NCBI GenBank assembly: GCA_964007475.1
Contig: OZ023275.1
Location: forward strand, 31,873,619-31,937,618
Reading direction: 5' to 3'
From: Hybos culiciformis
Lineage: Eukaryota; Arthropoda; Insecta; Diptera; Hybotidae
DNA length: 64,000 nucleotides
Part shown: in pieces, positions 22,500-34,759 of the stretch
Layout of the letters: every line of letters starts with the position of its first letter
How positions within the stretch are numbered: the stretch's first letter is position 1
Program-made: the position numbers and the translations under genes
The notes under the pieces: generated by a model
Seen by the model: only the letters and a program-made list of their open reading frames with translations
Databases searched by the model: none
Told to the model about the DNA's origin: nothing

Positions 22500-25400
22500 T
22501 CAAAAATAATTTTTTTTTTTAAATACGTACTCCTAGCCAATAACACAGTTGAGCCATGAATCAGAATCATAGGACACAGAAATCATATAATCTTCATATT
22601 AGTGTTTTTTGGTGATGATTCCAAAAAAAAGGGAACTTAAGAGACAGGGTGTCAAGTACTTTTGAAAATTAATATTTTAGTATTTTTTATAAAAATCGTA
22701 TAATTATGGATTAAAACACAAACACTATGCAAAGCATTTTGTTAGTTACAACATGTTCCGAATAATTCTCCTAAAACTTTCATTAAAATAACTGAAATTA
22801 TTAAAAATCAAAATTCTATAAAATAATTATAGATTTTTTAATAAAAATTATAATTAATAATTTAATTGTTCTTCAATAAATTTAACAAATATTATATTTT
22901 TCCTATATAATTTTCAACTTAAAATAGAAATTTAACCAATTTAATATTCAAAATATTTTTTTTTTTTATAAAATCGATTTATTTTCAACCCCTATAAATT
23001 TTCTAAATACATATATACACATTTTATGTTTAAACTGTGTTCATAAATATAGACATGAGTATATATATAGATATTTTATTCATAATCCAAAAAGTTAAAC
23101 ATCACCAATAATAATAATAATAATAATAATATAAAAAAAACGAGAAACTAAAAAACAAAAAGTTAATTTAAATGTAATCGCATTACACGAATATTTATGG
23201 ATAAGAAAATTGCCTTAATTGATCTAATAATTTATAAAATTGCCTTTAAGCTGCCAATAATAGATTTTTATCCAATTTCAAATAATAAATAAATAAAAAA
23301 AAAAAAATTATTTTTTAAGAATAACGAACATTATTGGTTTTGTTATTAAAATTCATAAAATACTTACATAAGAAAAAAAACAACAAAAATCTTAAAAAGA
23401 GGAAGAATTCAAACAATTTTCCGTTTTTATTTTATTTTTTTTTTATACTTTCCCTATAATGATTTGGGGGAAATTTTAGAAATCTTGATATTATTATTTT
23501 GTAATTTTTTACAATTTTTTGAAAATCATTCCAATTTTCAATTTTAATTTATAAAACTTATATTACCCAGTCTATATATACATATAGATAAAAGTAACTT
23601 AAAATACCTTTACCTATAAAAACCTATATTTAAATTTCAGAACATAAAACGTAATACGGTTTTGTTGATTACTCGAATATCGTACAAGAAACGTCAACAA
23701 CAAAGAGAACTCGCATATTTCTCAGATAAATATTAAATTTTAAAACAGATTTCAAACTAAATCCCATTAAAAAGTTCCTTATTTAAGTTAAAAAATATTA
23801 TTATAATAATAGACACAAAAATTTCTTATTCTCCAGAATATTATATAGATTAAAGTTCTTGAGGCTATTCACACATTTAACACTCAAAACATTTTTTAAC
23901 AATCCACAAAAAAATTTCAAAATCATAAATATAAATATAAATAAATAAATAACTCAATTTTGAATATTTTTGTATGAAATAAAAATAAGGAAGAAAAGTA
24001 GCGATGAAATATTTAAATGTGGATTAATTGAAGAAGTGTTTGAATGTTCGAAGCCAAAAAATATTCAAATTGGAAAATTCCTTTTACTGATAAATTTTAA
24101 AAGAATTATATATTTCGTTAATGCAATTTTTAAATCTTCAATTTAAAGGCTTTTTATTACCAACAAAGTATTTCTAAGAGCCTTTCAAGTCAAGCCGAAA
24201 AAAAACCAACCAATAAGCCTACTTCCAGACATCTCTAGAAAATAAAATAATATCGTTATCATTTATGAGAAAAAGTTCCTACGACTTTGACCTAATACTA
24301 CTTAAAAAAAAGTTCCAGAAACAAAAATGGACAAATGAAAATAAATTGTCATAAAATAAATAATTAATGCAAAAAAATTTTATATACATTATGTATATTA
24401 AAATGTATTGTGCCATGTATATATATTTTCCATATATTTTTTTCAACATCTCTATTTACAAATCCTTTTTTCGATCTTAAGCTTCTTTTCACCCTAAAAT
24501 CCGGTTTTTCTGAAATTGAATACATTAATGTTTCATGAAAAGCTTTTTCAAAAAAAAATAAAAATAAAAAAAAATTAAATCGAGTAGCGATACTAATAAG
24601 TTTACAAAAATTTAGAACATTTAAAATTTTTTTAATCATTAAATTTGGCTTTTTCAATTTGCAATTTTCGGCATTGATTATTTCTATTAAATCGAATTTC
24701 TAATCAATCTAAAATTATCTAACAGCGTAAGACTAACCGATGTTAGCAAGATTAATTCTGAGACGACACAAAATTTCATTTAGAACTGGTGGCAAAAATA
24801 CGCTTGAATATATTATATCGACAATATTAACGAAAAATATTATTGCGGTTTTTTTTTAATAATAGAATAAAAAAGAAAAAGAAATTTTAAATAAAACTAC
24901 AAGATATTGATAGTGCTTGAAGATTATGGATGATAATAAAGCATAATATACACCACATTGACAATGTATTGAAGCCTACAAAATTTTAAATTTAAGATAC
25001 AAATCAAACAGAAATCATCAAGAGTACAAAGCTTTGAAAACAAAGAGACAATGAATGTTTATTAATTTTGCTGAATATAATCACTTCTACTTCAGATGTG
25101 GATAATTGAAAATATTAAAATAAAAATATAGGATTGGGGATACAATGCTATGGAAAATTATATTCTGCGACATTGGAGTTCATTTTTTTTTTTGTTCTCT
25201 CTCTTTTATAATTTGGTTCTTTAAGTTCAATTTGAATTTAATTTATATTGTCTCCCTTTTTTAATGTTCTTGTGTATAGGTAAATAAATCCTTAATTTTT
25301 ATTTTATTTTCAATTTTCTTTTTTTTTTTTTTTGTCGTTTTTCTTATGAAGACAACAAAAAGCGAGTATAAAGCATTTATTGGAAAAAAAAGGGAAAATA

Positions 25401-28400
25401 ATCTCTGTTCTTCGTACAAATAAAGAGATTAGTGTACTTTATGTTATTTTGTTTTTTTTTTATTATATATAGGAATTGATGAAAAATCAGTTAAATTGGG
25501 AAAATGAACTAAAGAATTGATCATCAAAATAAATAAAATAAAAGATTTATAATTTTAAAATTTTGGGAAATTAAAAAAAAAAAAAAAAATGTGTGTTATA
25601 AGGCTGTATGAAAACTTTGGTGAAAATGGTTTGAAGCACGAGGGTGAACCAACCAGAACACTATAATTTCATATTTTATGATCAAGAATTTTACTTTTTT
25701 TTTTCAAAATGCATATATTTTCCATTTAGAGCGAGCTTTTAGATGTATACAACTTTTTTGTGTTGCCAAAAAAAACTCTGTTAGAGTTAAATTTCGAGAA
25801 AAAATTAAGTTACAAAAATCTCCTCATCATAAAAAGTGGATAATTTTAGCATTTTAGTCGATGAAATGAAACAATTGTCTAAAAAAAATTTTCGAAAGTC
25901 CAAAATTTTGTTCAATTGTCCAAAAACGGAAATTCTATAAATATGAAATCTAGAATATACACTAAAAGCAATAATCCTACAGTGTTTATTTAGACAAGTG
26001 AAGCTTAACGAAGAATTTTGACTAGATTTTTTCCACTAATTTTCATAATAATTTTTCAATAAATATACTTTTTTCTGATTTCCATGAAATGGAATTATTT
26101 TTTTTTTCGTATAAAGGATAACAATAGTAATAAAACACGTATTTTAATTTGCGAAAGAAATAAGCTATTGACAATTAAAACAAATTTTTAAAAAAAATCG
26201 TAACATGCACGATTTAAAAGCAGTTATTATGTAAATGTATTATTAATACGTCTATGAATGAAAAGTGTATTTCAGCCAGCCAGACAGTAATAGAATATAT
26301 TGCTATCGTTGTGTTTTTTTTTTTCTCGTACTATATACATTTTTTTTTTAAATAATCATTTATCAGTCAAAAGATTTGAAAATTCAATAAAATTGTTAAT
26401 GTCATAAAAAATAAGCTTAAGGTTAGGAAAGAAAAAAAAAGCAGGTAGAGCTGAATAGTGCACTTAATACAAGTAAAAAAAAAGTAAAATCAGATATAAA
26501 TAACAAATGTTTAATAATTTAATTAATTCACTATAATAAATATTTTGGAATTTAAAAATATGTACATGTACATGTCTAAAATTTAGCTCCTCGTTTCCGA
26601 AGATATATTCAATTTTATTCAATATCGAGATATATTGATTTCCCCCTTAATAACTTTAAATATATCAAGAGTTTCACTTAATCATGCAAAATATTTTTTT
26701 TGGCTTGTCTCATAAAACCGTATTGTATTTTGAGGTTAGGTCAGACCCTTTTGCCCCCTAACCCGCCAAACTTCGAGCTTTGTAACACCGCATAGAATGA
26801 TTATTATCACATTATTTTTGATGTTAAGGTCATTTTAAAAAACTTTATTAAATTAAATTTTCGCAATTTAATTTCATCAATTACGAGTTTTTATTATAAA
26901 ATATTTCGCATTATTTTTAATTTCCAACCCGAATCCTTTTTTTTTATTTTTTTATACAATACACTATTCTAATGATAATGATTTAATTAAAGCTAAAAGT
27001 ATAAATAAAACTGGAATAATAATAATAATAATAATAAAACAGAATATCTATTTTAAAATGAAATTAATACCAATCTTAAACAATTTCAGTATACTTATTT
27101 TATTGATTTAAATATATACATTTTTTTTTTTTTGAAAAGTAATTACAACATTTTAGGATGGACTGAATAATGGTCGAAAGGAATTATAATCAATTATGTT
27201 TTATACTCGTGATAGCTTGTGGCTTCAGATTAAAATATTTTCAAACTCCAGAAAAATAAAAAATAATATTTTTTTAGAAATAGGCCGCAGTATTTAAAAA
27301 AGAACCACATATAAAAAAGTATAAATTATATTAAGCTTCAAGACTTAGAAGGCTTGTCTGAAAAAGCAATATCTTGAAGCAATATCTCGAAGTGTATTAT
27401 TGGCAACTTCTATCCTTAAATTAAGAAGTTGAAATAAGATTTGAAGAACCCAAAATGTTAAATTCAAACAATTACCTTCAATTTCGTTTAAGTAGAAATT
27501 GAATAATTTAAATTACGTTCTTGGGTGCGTTTGACTTTATTTCTAGTTATTTAAAAGTATTTTTAAATTAATAAAAAAACTGTCAAATATATAGTCAAAA
27601 TGTATATTATTTACGCAATTATAATAATGTAAATTTATAATAAAACAAAATGTACATATAGGTTTTAATTTGAAATAAATAATGTTTTTTGTTTTTGTTA
27701 AAACTAAATTTGGGTTCCTCCTAATTAATTATTTTCTTCATTTTCTTTGCACCCATAGAAGTTAAATTAGTTTTAAATTTTATTTACTTTTTTTTTTTCT
27801 TTTTATATTTTTCAAAAAATTGTTTTAAATTCGTTTTTTCCCTTTATACTTAAAAATGTTAATTTTCTGTGTAAATGAAAATAAAAACAGATTGAAGTTT
27901 TTCTTTCATTTTCTTTATTATGTTTATTATACAGGGAAAAAAAAAGAAGAAAAACACGAAAAAAAAAAGAAGAAAGAAGAAATCGTAGAAATTAAATAAA
28001 ATAGAGGTGTATATCAATTTAGGAATAAATACTTTTATAAGTAATACAAAATAATAAAATAATAATAAAAAGAAGTAAAAGAAATTGTAATTAAAATTTA
28101 TTATTTTATTTAAAATATATATATAAGTACATATATATATATATAAAATAAATAATTATCTAAAGAAATTTTTGATTCAATAAAAAGTTTTGTATATAGG
28201 TATATAGGAAATTTATGTATTATTCAGTTATATAAGTTATTAAATGGTGAATAAAAAAATATGCAGTATAATTGAAGTATTTTTTGGCCTGATATTGCTG
28301 TTAATATAGTTATTTATTAATACAAGCACATTTTAAATGATTTTTCAATGAATTGGAGTGTTTAGAGGGAAAAAAAGGTACTGTAACTACCATTACTACA

Positions 28401-28470
28401 ATTTCGAATGAACTGGAGAACTATTAAATATTTTAAACTTAAAGTATAGAAAGAATTATCTTTTCTTATG
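22500..28470. other. AT-rich non-coding stretch
   Basis: No gene supported in about 6 kb. It contains TAA/ATA trinucleotide microsatellites at 23107-23130 and 27019-27037, and long T and A runs (for example 25320-25334). A slightly less AT-rich patch at 26700-26800 has no open frame. Confidence 0.55.
23107..23130 (+). repeat. (TAA)8 microsatellite
   Basis: A perfect run of the trinucleotide TAA/ATA in intergenic DNA. Confidence 0.85.
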
Positions 28471-28474
28471 ATAA

Positions 28475-28752
28475 CACTTACCTAGTCAAGAATGTGTGAT
28501 TTTAAACTTATTTCCTGTGTATAATGTTAACTCAAAAGCAATAAAAAAATACATCGAGGATCCGTATGTTTATTTGATTATTACAAAACTCTACACAGGT
28601 TCTGAAACTATTATATCTAAGCAAATAACTGAAACTACCATACCTAATTTGGATAACAAAATGCCAGATGGTCCAGCTGCCGAGTGCACTTAAGCTTGTA
28701 ATTATAATACATTTACCGTAAAACCTTTACTCAGTAATGGAAGAATAGGTAA
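28475..28752 (+). pseudogene. Stop-interrupted coding remnant, unidentified
   Basis: From 28475 the frame reads HLPSQECVILNLFPVYNVNS and continues for 72 codons to DKMPDGPAAECT-like sequence and a TAA at 28691-28693. Without a frame change it resumes as ACNYNTFTVKPLLSNGRI and reaches AGAATAG|GTAATT, which resembles a splice donor. The residue mix (Pro, Glu, Thr, Gly, Cys) is unlike the random K/N/F/I frames of this region and codon content is less AT-rich. I infer a decayed exon or transposon gene fragment. I do not recognise the family. A single real exon with a sequencing error is the alternative. Confidence 0.35.
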
Positions 28753-29357
28753 TTTTTTTCGAAATTATTTTGTCGTATTCGTATGTATTTTTATACTTTT
28801 TTTAACTCCACTATTACCAACACACGAAAAAACAATTCCTACATACAACATTAAAAATAAATCGTTGAGATAATTGTGTTGTAGGTAAGTATATCAATGA
28901 ATAAATTAATGAAATATTAATAAAGAGAAAAATCGACATTCACAATTTTCTTTCATTTCTGTGTCACACATAAACTATTGCGTATGGATTGTCAGTTTTG
29001 AATGTGTAAATTTTGTTTGTGTTTTTTTTTTTTCATATTTACATTAGAATAAAAGAGTTCAAGATGTTAAATGTTATAAATTACAGAAAAAAAAATATAA
29101 ACAAATTTTTTTTGTCCTTCTTGATGTAAATAAAAAAATAAAATAAAATTACATATTGTATTTTAATTTTTAATGTTTTTTATTTTTTATATTTAAAATA
29201 AAGAAAAATATTAAAAAATTTTGTATGTATATTATTTTTATTTTTTGTTCTACTTTTTTTGTACGTGTTTTTTAATTCAGCAAAAGAAAAAATAAAATAA
29301 AACATAAATATTATATAAAAATAAAGGTAATGTTATTTTTGTGTTTATATATTATAT

Positions 29358-29360
<3 letters not shown>

Positions 29361-29402
<42 letters not shown>
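29361..29402. repeat. (AT)21 microsatellite
   Basis: An uninterrupted AT dinucleotide run of about 42 bp followed by a T run. It is likely length-polymorphic and cruciform-prone. Confidence 0.95.
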
Positions 29403-29410
<8 letters not shown>

Positions 29411-29742
29411 TGATAAAAACACCTGGAGCATTGTTTATCGTTAAAAAGACATTAACAAAAATGTAATAAGAACAAATGAAACAAAAACATATAAATTTTC
29501 TCCATCATTGCCTTCACAGACACCATGGTGTTACCACCAAATAACTTTTTCATTTTTTTTTTTTGAATGTGAAAAGTCAAACTTTATTTTTCTTTTTTAC
29601 CAAAATGAAAAATGAACAGAGAAAAAAAGAATACAAAGAAGAACTAGAGAAAAGAAAAATAATATCCTTTTTTTTTCGTTTGTTGAAAATTCGAACAAAT
29701 TAAGATTTTGAATAAAAATAAAAAAAATTTAAGTTAGTACTA

Positions 29743-29900
29743 AACACCTTCATGGACCCCTTTACCACATTGAATTACACACGAAAAACAATATATCCGA
29801 AACCTTTCCGCTAGAGTTGTACTAAGAATTTCATTAAACGAAGCGGCCGGCCTGATGTTCTTGTCTTTCATCCCTTTAATAAGTCCAATGCAATTATAAT
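29743..29900 (-). other. GC-richer island with open frame, possible exon or relic
   Basis: On the minus strand a frame of about 50 codons stays open: GLIKGMKDKNIRPAASFNEI, continuing through LAERFRIYCFSC and IQCGKGVHEGV before a stop. It contains GGCCGGCC, remarkable in this context. There is no clear splice signal or known domain. It could be an exon fragment, a transposon remnant or a conserved non-coding element. Confidence 0.25.
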
Positions 29901-32084
29901 TTTATACTTTTGTTTTGACAGATTTGAAACTTTGTTATAATGGTAATAAAATATATATATATATATTGTATATAATTTATCATAAAATATGATTTTTGGA
30001 AAATATAATATTTCATTGCAAAATTCTATGCATGAAGTTATGTTTTAAATAAAAAATAAACAAATAAAAACTTCTTCTTATATTTTTTTTGTATTTACAT
30101 ATACCTAGTTTTTTTTTTGTTTTATTCCAAACAGAAAGTAAATTTTTATTCACAATATGCTGGAATAACATACCATATTATACATATTATTATACTTAAA
30201 ATATTAAAATTTCCGTGAAATTTTCATAACTTTAGTTAAAAAATAATATGGACTTAAATATCTCTGTGACAAACACATAACGTAAAGTTTTGTTTATGCT
30301 TTGGGAAACATAATAATAATAATATATGATTATCTAAATAAAAATTAAAACTGAAACTTAAAAAAAAAATAAGCATACAAACTATGCATGATGAAACTAT
30401 AAATATATACAAAAAAAAAAAAAAGAAGATTATTTTATTATTTGAATAGAAAATAAAATGCTTGAAAATATTTAGGAAATGCGAAAAGGAAACCGAATGT
30501 AATATGATTTTTATATTCAAATATTACATCTTTTCGGATATTTAACTTTAATTTAGTTTCATAATATTTCTGATGGAAATGACTCTGTTATTATGGTATA
30601 TATTTATTTTTGTGTTTTTTTTTTCTTTTTTTTGGAAGAAAATTATACATAGAATTTTTTGCCATATATAACCATTAAAATATTTTAAATTTTATAGACA
30701 TAAGTCAGTAAAATTGCATTTAATACTTTTAGAAAAAAAAATGTTTTTTTAATTAATATTAATATTTGTTGAAAATTTTTGAATTTGAATAAAACTTTTT
30801 TGATGACATCATGTCATTTTGAGAACCAGGAGCCTGGAAAAGCTTATATTCTAAAATCCATCAACTTAAAATTCCTAGATGCAAACATTCTAAAAGACAC
30901 AAGATAAAAAATAATATATAAGTATTAAAATTAAACGAAACATTAAAGAAAAAAAAGACGACAAATACCTAGAATTTTTTTGGTTTATTAATATTTTCAA
31001 TATCATGATTTTTGCGTTTATAGAAAACTCATAAAGTAATATTCTAAATCGCAAATAATTCCAAAACTGTCATTATTAATCTTTATATCAAAAATTCAAA
31101 TTGCCTAATTCCAAAATCATATTAAATTTTTTTTTGCTTTTCATTTAAATAATGTTTTAATCTAAAAAAAAATATTATCATCAAAATCAATCACAATTAA
31201 ATTTTTATTATCTCAATTTAATATTTTTTCCATTTTCATAAAAAAAAAAATTACCAAAATCTCACTCAAACGTGTGTTTTGAAAACCAATAAACAAAAAT
31301 TTCAAAATCAATAAATCCCCATTTAAATCATTTGATCAAATAGCAACTCTTAAGCTAGAATAAAAAAAACCTTCATTACAATATGCGGAAAATGTAAATT
31401 TTTAATGAATATTTTTGTGCTAAACGATTGTTTAAAATCTTTATTTTCAATTTCATTTTGATTCATATTTTCATGAAAAATTTTCATCCGTTTCAAATCA
31501 TTTTATAATTTTTTATTTTCACCTTTTTTTTTTATATAGTTTTAATGTAATTACCGTAGTGACAATTTCAAATGATAAATTTTGATTATTGTGCTTGATT
31601 TAATTTTGTTATTTTTAATTATTTTAACATTTAACATTTTGATTATAAACATTTAAGTCCGAAAATGATTTTATTAGAAAATGTTGTAGGATTGTGAAGC
31701 TCATTAGATTTTGATACCGAAAAAGCTGATACACGCAGAGAAATGCCTTTTCATTCAATATGATTATATCAGTCATAGACTCCTAATCATAACGAAAAAA
31801 TAGCCCTATGATTAAAAATCTTCGCGCAAGATGAATAATCTTTGCATATAATTACTACGTTATACATCGTGATTATCTTATGATTTACCTGAAATCATAA
31901 GTTATGATGCTTAATCATGCTAGTCATAAGTTATGATTAATACAAAAACATTTTTTTTTCACTTTTTATTTTATTTTCGGTGATTAAAATTCAGATTATT
32001 TACTTTAATTACTAAAATAATAGTACATAGTTGAAATTTTCTGTAATGTCGCTAAAAAAAAATAAAAAACCAAAATTTTTTTGC

Positions 32085-32150
32085 TTTCTTCGGGATTCGA
32101 ACCTGCGTCCTTAACATTACAAATAGCCAACACACCACACAGAAAATGTG
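32085..32150 (-). repeat. tRNA-like relic (left copy, minus strand)
   Basis: Read on the minus strand it contains GTGTTGGC, then AATGTTAAGGACGCAGG and the B-box TTCGAATCC (GGATTCGAACC on plus at 32093-32103). It matches the plus-strand copy at 32195-32262 over about 50 bp at roughly 80%. A clear A box is lost. It is not a functional tRNA because the arms do not pair. Confidence 0.65.
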
Positions 32151-32194
32151 CATACCAAATTTATATTTTCTATTTTATGTACATTTTAAATTTC

Positions 32195-32262
32195 AATACC
32201 GTAGCTGAGTGGTAGTGTTGGCGGATTGCAATGCTAAAGACCCAGGTTCGAATCCGGAAGAA
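32195..32262 (+). repeat. tRNA-derived (SINE-head-like) relic (right copy)
   Basis: A box TAGCTGAGTGG at 32202-32212 and perfect B box GGTTCGAATCC at 32245-32255, at tRNA-like spacing. The T stem and acceptor stem do not pair properly, so this is a tRNA pseudogene or SINE head rather than a tRNA gene. An AAATAAAATT-type A-rich tail follows to about 32420. Confidence 0.65.
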
Positions 32263-32269
32263 GACATAA

Positions 32270-32420
32270 GAAATAAAATTGTAAATTTAATAAAAATATA
32301 ATAAATAAAATTTAATAAATTAAAAAAATATTAAAATAAAATAAAAAAAAATTAAATAAATGAAAATTAAATAAAAAAAAATTAAATAAAAAAAATTAAT
32401 AAAAAAAACTTAAATTTTAT
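32270..32420 (+). repeat. A-rich tandem (AAATTAAATAAA-like) tract
   Basis: An imperfect array of AAATTAAATAAA units directly follows the right tRNA-like relic, like a SINE tail. Confidence 0.6.
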
Positions 32421-32661
32421 TTTCTTATGTAAAATAGCAGCCATTACTCGCTTTAAAGACGTAAGAAATGAAATCGATATTATTGGGTTGCAGGATTTAT
32501 GATTTTGCAGTCATAGTGATTGTTTTTACCCTTAGTCATTGTTTATGATTAATATTTACGGTTTATGATTAGTTATTAAGAGCTGAGTTCTCTGACTGCT
32601 TTACTCATATGTACAATCGTCATAATCATAATATCTGATTGGATTTCTCTCCGTGTAGCTG

Positions 32662-34685
32662 CCGCTTCTATAATGTCTGTATAAATACCTTGCAAAATAT
32701 ATAAGTCCAATCGCACTAATTCATGACTGTAGCAAGATTAGCTACTTCTTATAGCAACGCAAAATGGGTCATACCTTTACTTTTTAATATATTTGTTCGT
32801 ATGATAATATTCCATATAAAAATTTCTGGAAGGAAACTTATTTTATCTAAAGAAAATATTTTTTGAAATCTCTTGGCTAGAAAAAACAATAAAATCCATA
32901 ATTTTTGGTACAGTAACTTTTGCTACAACGCATTTCGTATACATTTTTGAGCGAACTTTTATAATAATAAATGCAAGAAGTTGAGCACATAATGTCACAA
33001 AAATAACACAGTTTTAGTTATAATCTTTCTGTTATATTTTATAGCTAATTTTTCACCGATTTTTTTAGTGTAAAATGTCATTAAAGAATCATATTTCATC
33101 AATATTTTTTGATTCATTTATGTACAATTCAATTTATTTCGCTATACCAACTCAACTATTAATTTTCTTGTAGAACTCTACAGATGTTCAACATCAGCTA
33201 ATAATTTCAAAGTAGTATTGAACTTCTTCTGTGAGCACACAAAATAAATTAATTATTATCAATTTTCGTAAAAGATATTCACACCCGCACCTAACACCGC
33301 GAATGTGTTTTACATAAAATATATTCATAACCAACGCAAATCGATAAATCAAGTTAATGTCTGTACCTGATTTTAGTCAGAAATAAAAGATCAATGTAAT
33401 AATTATTGTGTATAATTTTTTTTTATATTTAGAAAAATTTATATTTTTTTTGTACCTATGTAATCAGTAGTTATACAGTTATAGCTCATCTGTCAACATT
33501 AAAAGAAAGATACAACTATTCATTGAATTTATCAGTAAAATATTGAATTTTATTTTATTATTCTTATTAAAAAAAAAACAATTTTTTAATTTTAAATTTT
33601 ATAAAAGGAATAAAATTAAAAATAAGAAGTTTATTGAATAGTTTATTCAATTGTGGTTCATCAGATATTCGGGCAAAAAATTCTTCATTTTTCGTTTACT
33701 GCTTGTCTAACAACTCTATAGGCAAAATTATAAAATTGATTTCTATTTAACTCCAACGTATTATATCGAATTAAATACAATTCAATTGTACAATAAAGGT
33801 TCAGTTTATAAAACCATCAATATATGAAGTCCTTCTTTTAGAAACCATTAACATTTTCTTTGGTGAATCCGGCTCGAAGGACCACTTGTTTAAGCAAAGA
33901 ATTTGATTTTTTTACCAATACAGCGATTCGAAGACAGAAAAAAATAAACAGTTTTCTGTACAAGCCGGCACATTATATGGAACTTAACGAAATAGGAAAG
34001 TAAATTTGCCTAAAGCTAAAAACAGTACAGGACAAAAACTTCATTAAATTTTAATAAATCTAAGTTAATTAGAACTACTTTTATTTTAATAAACTTCAAA
34101 TTCTTCTATTACTATTATAGTGAACTATTGAAATAAAATTAAAATTTATCATAACGACAGACGATATTTTTTGGTTGAAAATAAATCTTCTTTCAATTAG
34201 AAATTTATTTTAAATGTTCGTTAATTTATATCGATTTTAATCAACAAATAATTGTTAGTTAATGAAATGTCATTATTTATATGTAAAATTTAGTAAAGTG
34301 TGGCAATATCACTGTGACTATGATACCCATCAGGATGTCTCCAATTAAGCTGTAATAATAAGCAAGTGTACTTAAATGTACCTCATGTAATTAGCTAAGT
34401 ACATAATTCGGTAATGTTTGTAAAATTAAAATTAAGCTAATTGAAGTTTAAACTTCCAGTAAAAAAATAAAATTGAAAGATACAAAATTGTCTATCACAG
34501 GCACCCCACAAATAAGTAATGTTTTTTTTTATTATTTTTGCAAATTGTAAGAAACATAAATTAGCATCTTCTTGAAAATAAATTTTTTTATTACTTTTAT
34601 TTCTTTTCATTTCTTTTTTTTGCGAATTTCTAATAATTAGATAAATAGAAATTTTTCAAGAAATGAAAATAATTTCATGAATCTA
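32662..34685. other. AT-rich spacer
   Basis: No gene. A less AT-rich patch at 33855-33985 includes the minus-strand string GGTCCTTCGAGCCGGATTC, which may be an old retroelement fragment. The remainder is simple AT-rich DNA up to the TATA box at 34691. Confidence 0.5.
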
Positions 34686-34690
34686 TTTGA

Positions 34691-34699
34691 TATAAATAG
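34691..34699 (+). promoter_or_regulatory. TATA box of the GPT-repeat gene
   Basis: TATAAATAG stands 69 bp upstream of the chosen ATG. Initiator-like AGTCATTC lies about 30 bp downstream at 34721-34728, implying a 5' UTR of about 35 nt. This is a compact, strong insect-type promoter as seen in highly expressed secretory genes; expression level is inference. Confidence 0.7.
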
Positions 34700-34759
34700 C
34701 ACACGGAATTTGTAATGCTAAGTCATTCTCATCAATTCGTCAACATTTATATGTTCAAT

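Larger units (their letters stand above)
28760..31725. other. AT-rich stretch with microsatellite and one GC-richer island
   Basis: Mostly A/T homopolymers and short repeats. An AT dinucleotide array lies at 29361-29402, and an unusual GC-richer island with an open minus-strand frame lies at 29743-29900. No supported gene. Confidence 0.5.
31732..32655. mobile_element. TA-flanked non-autonomous element with two tRNA-like relics
   Basis: The ends are inverted: CACGCAGAGAAAT at 31732 and the reverse complement of CACGGAGAGAAAT ending at 32655, each bordered by TA. Longer flanks AGCTG (31724-31728 and 32657-32661) also match, so an alternative 5-bp duplication is possible. Both subterminal zones repeat the word ATCATAA/TTATGAT many times in both orientations. 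Two inverted, head-to-head segments with Pol III B boxes sit in the middle. No protein is encoded. TA plus CAC-type ends suggests a Tc1/mariner-type MITE, but the superfamily is uncertain. Confidence 0.7.

Noticed and set aside
32195..32262. Functional tRNA gene
   Set aside because: The A and B boxes fit, but the T stem, anticodon stem and acceptor stem do not pair.
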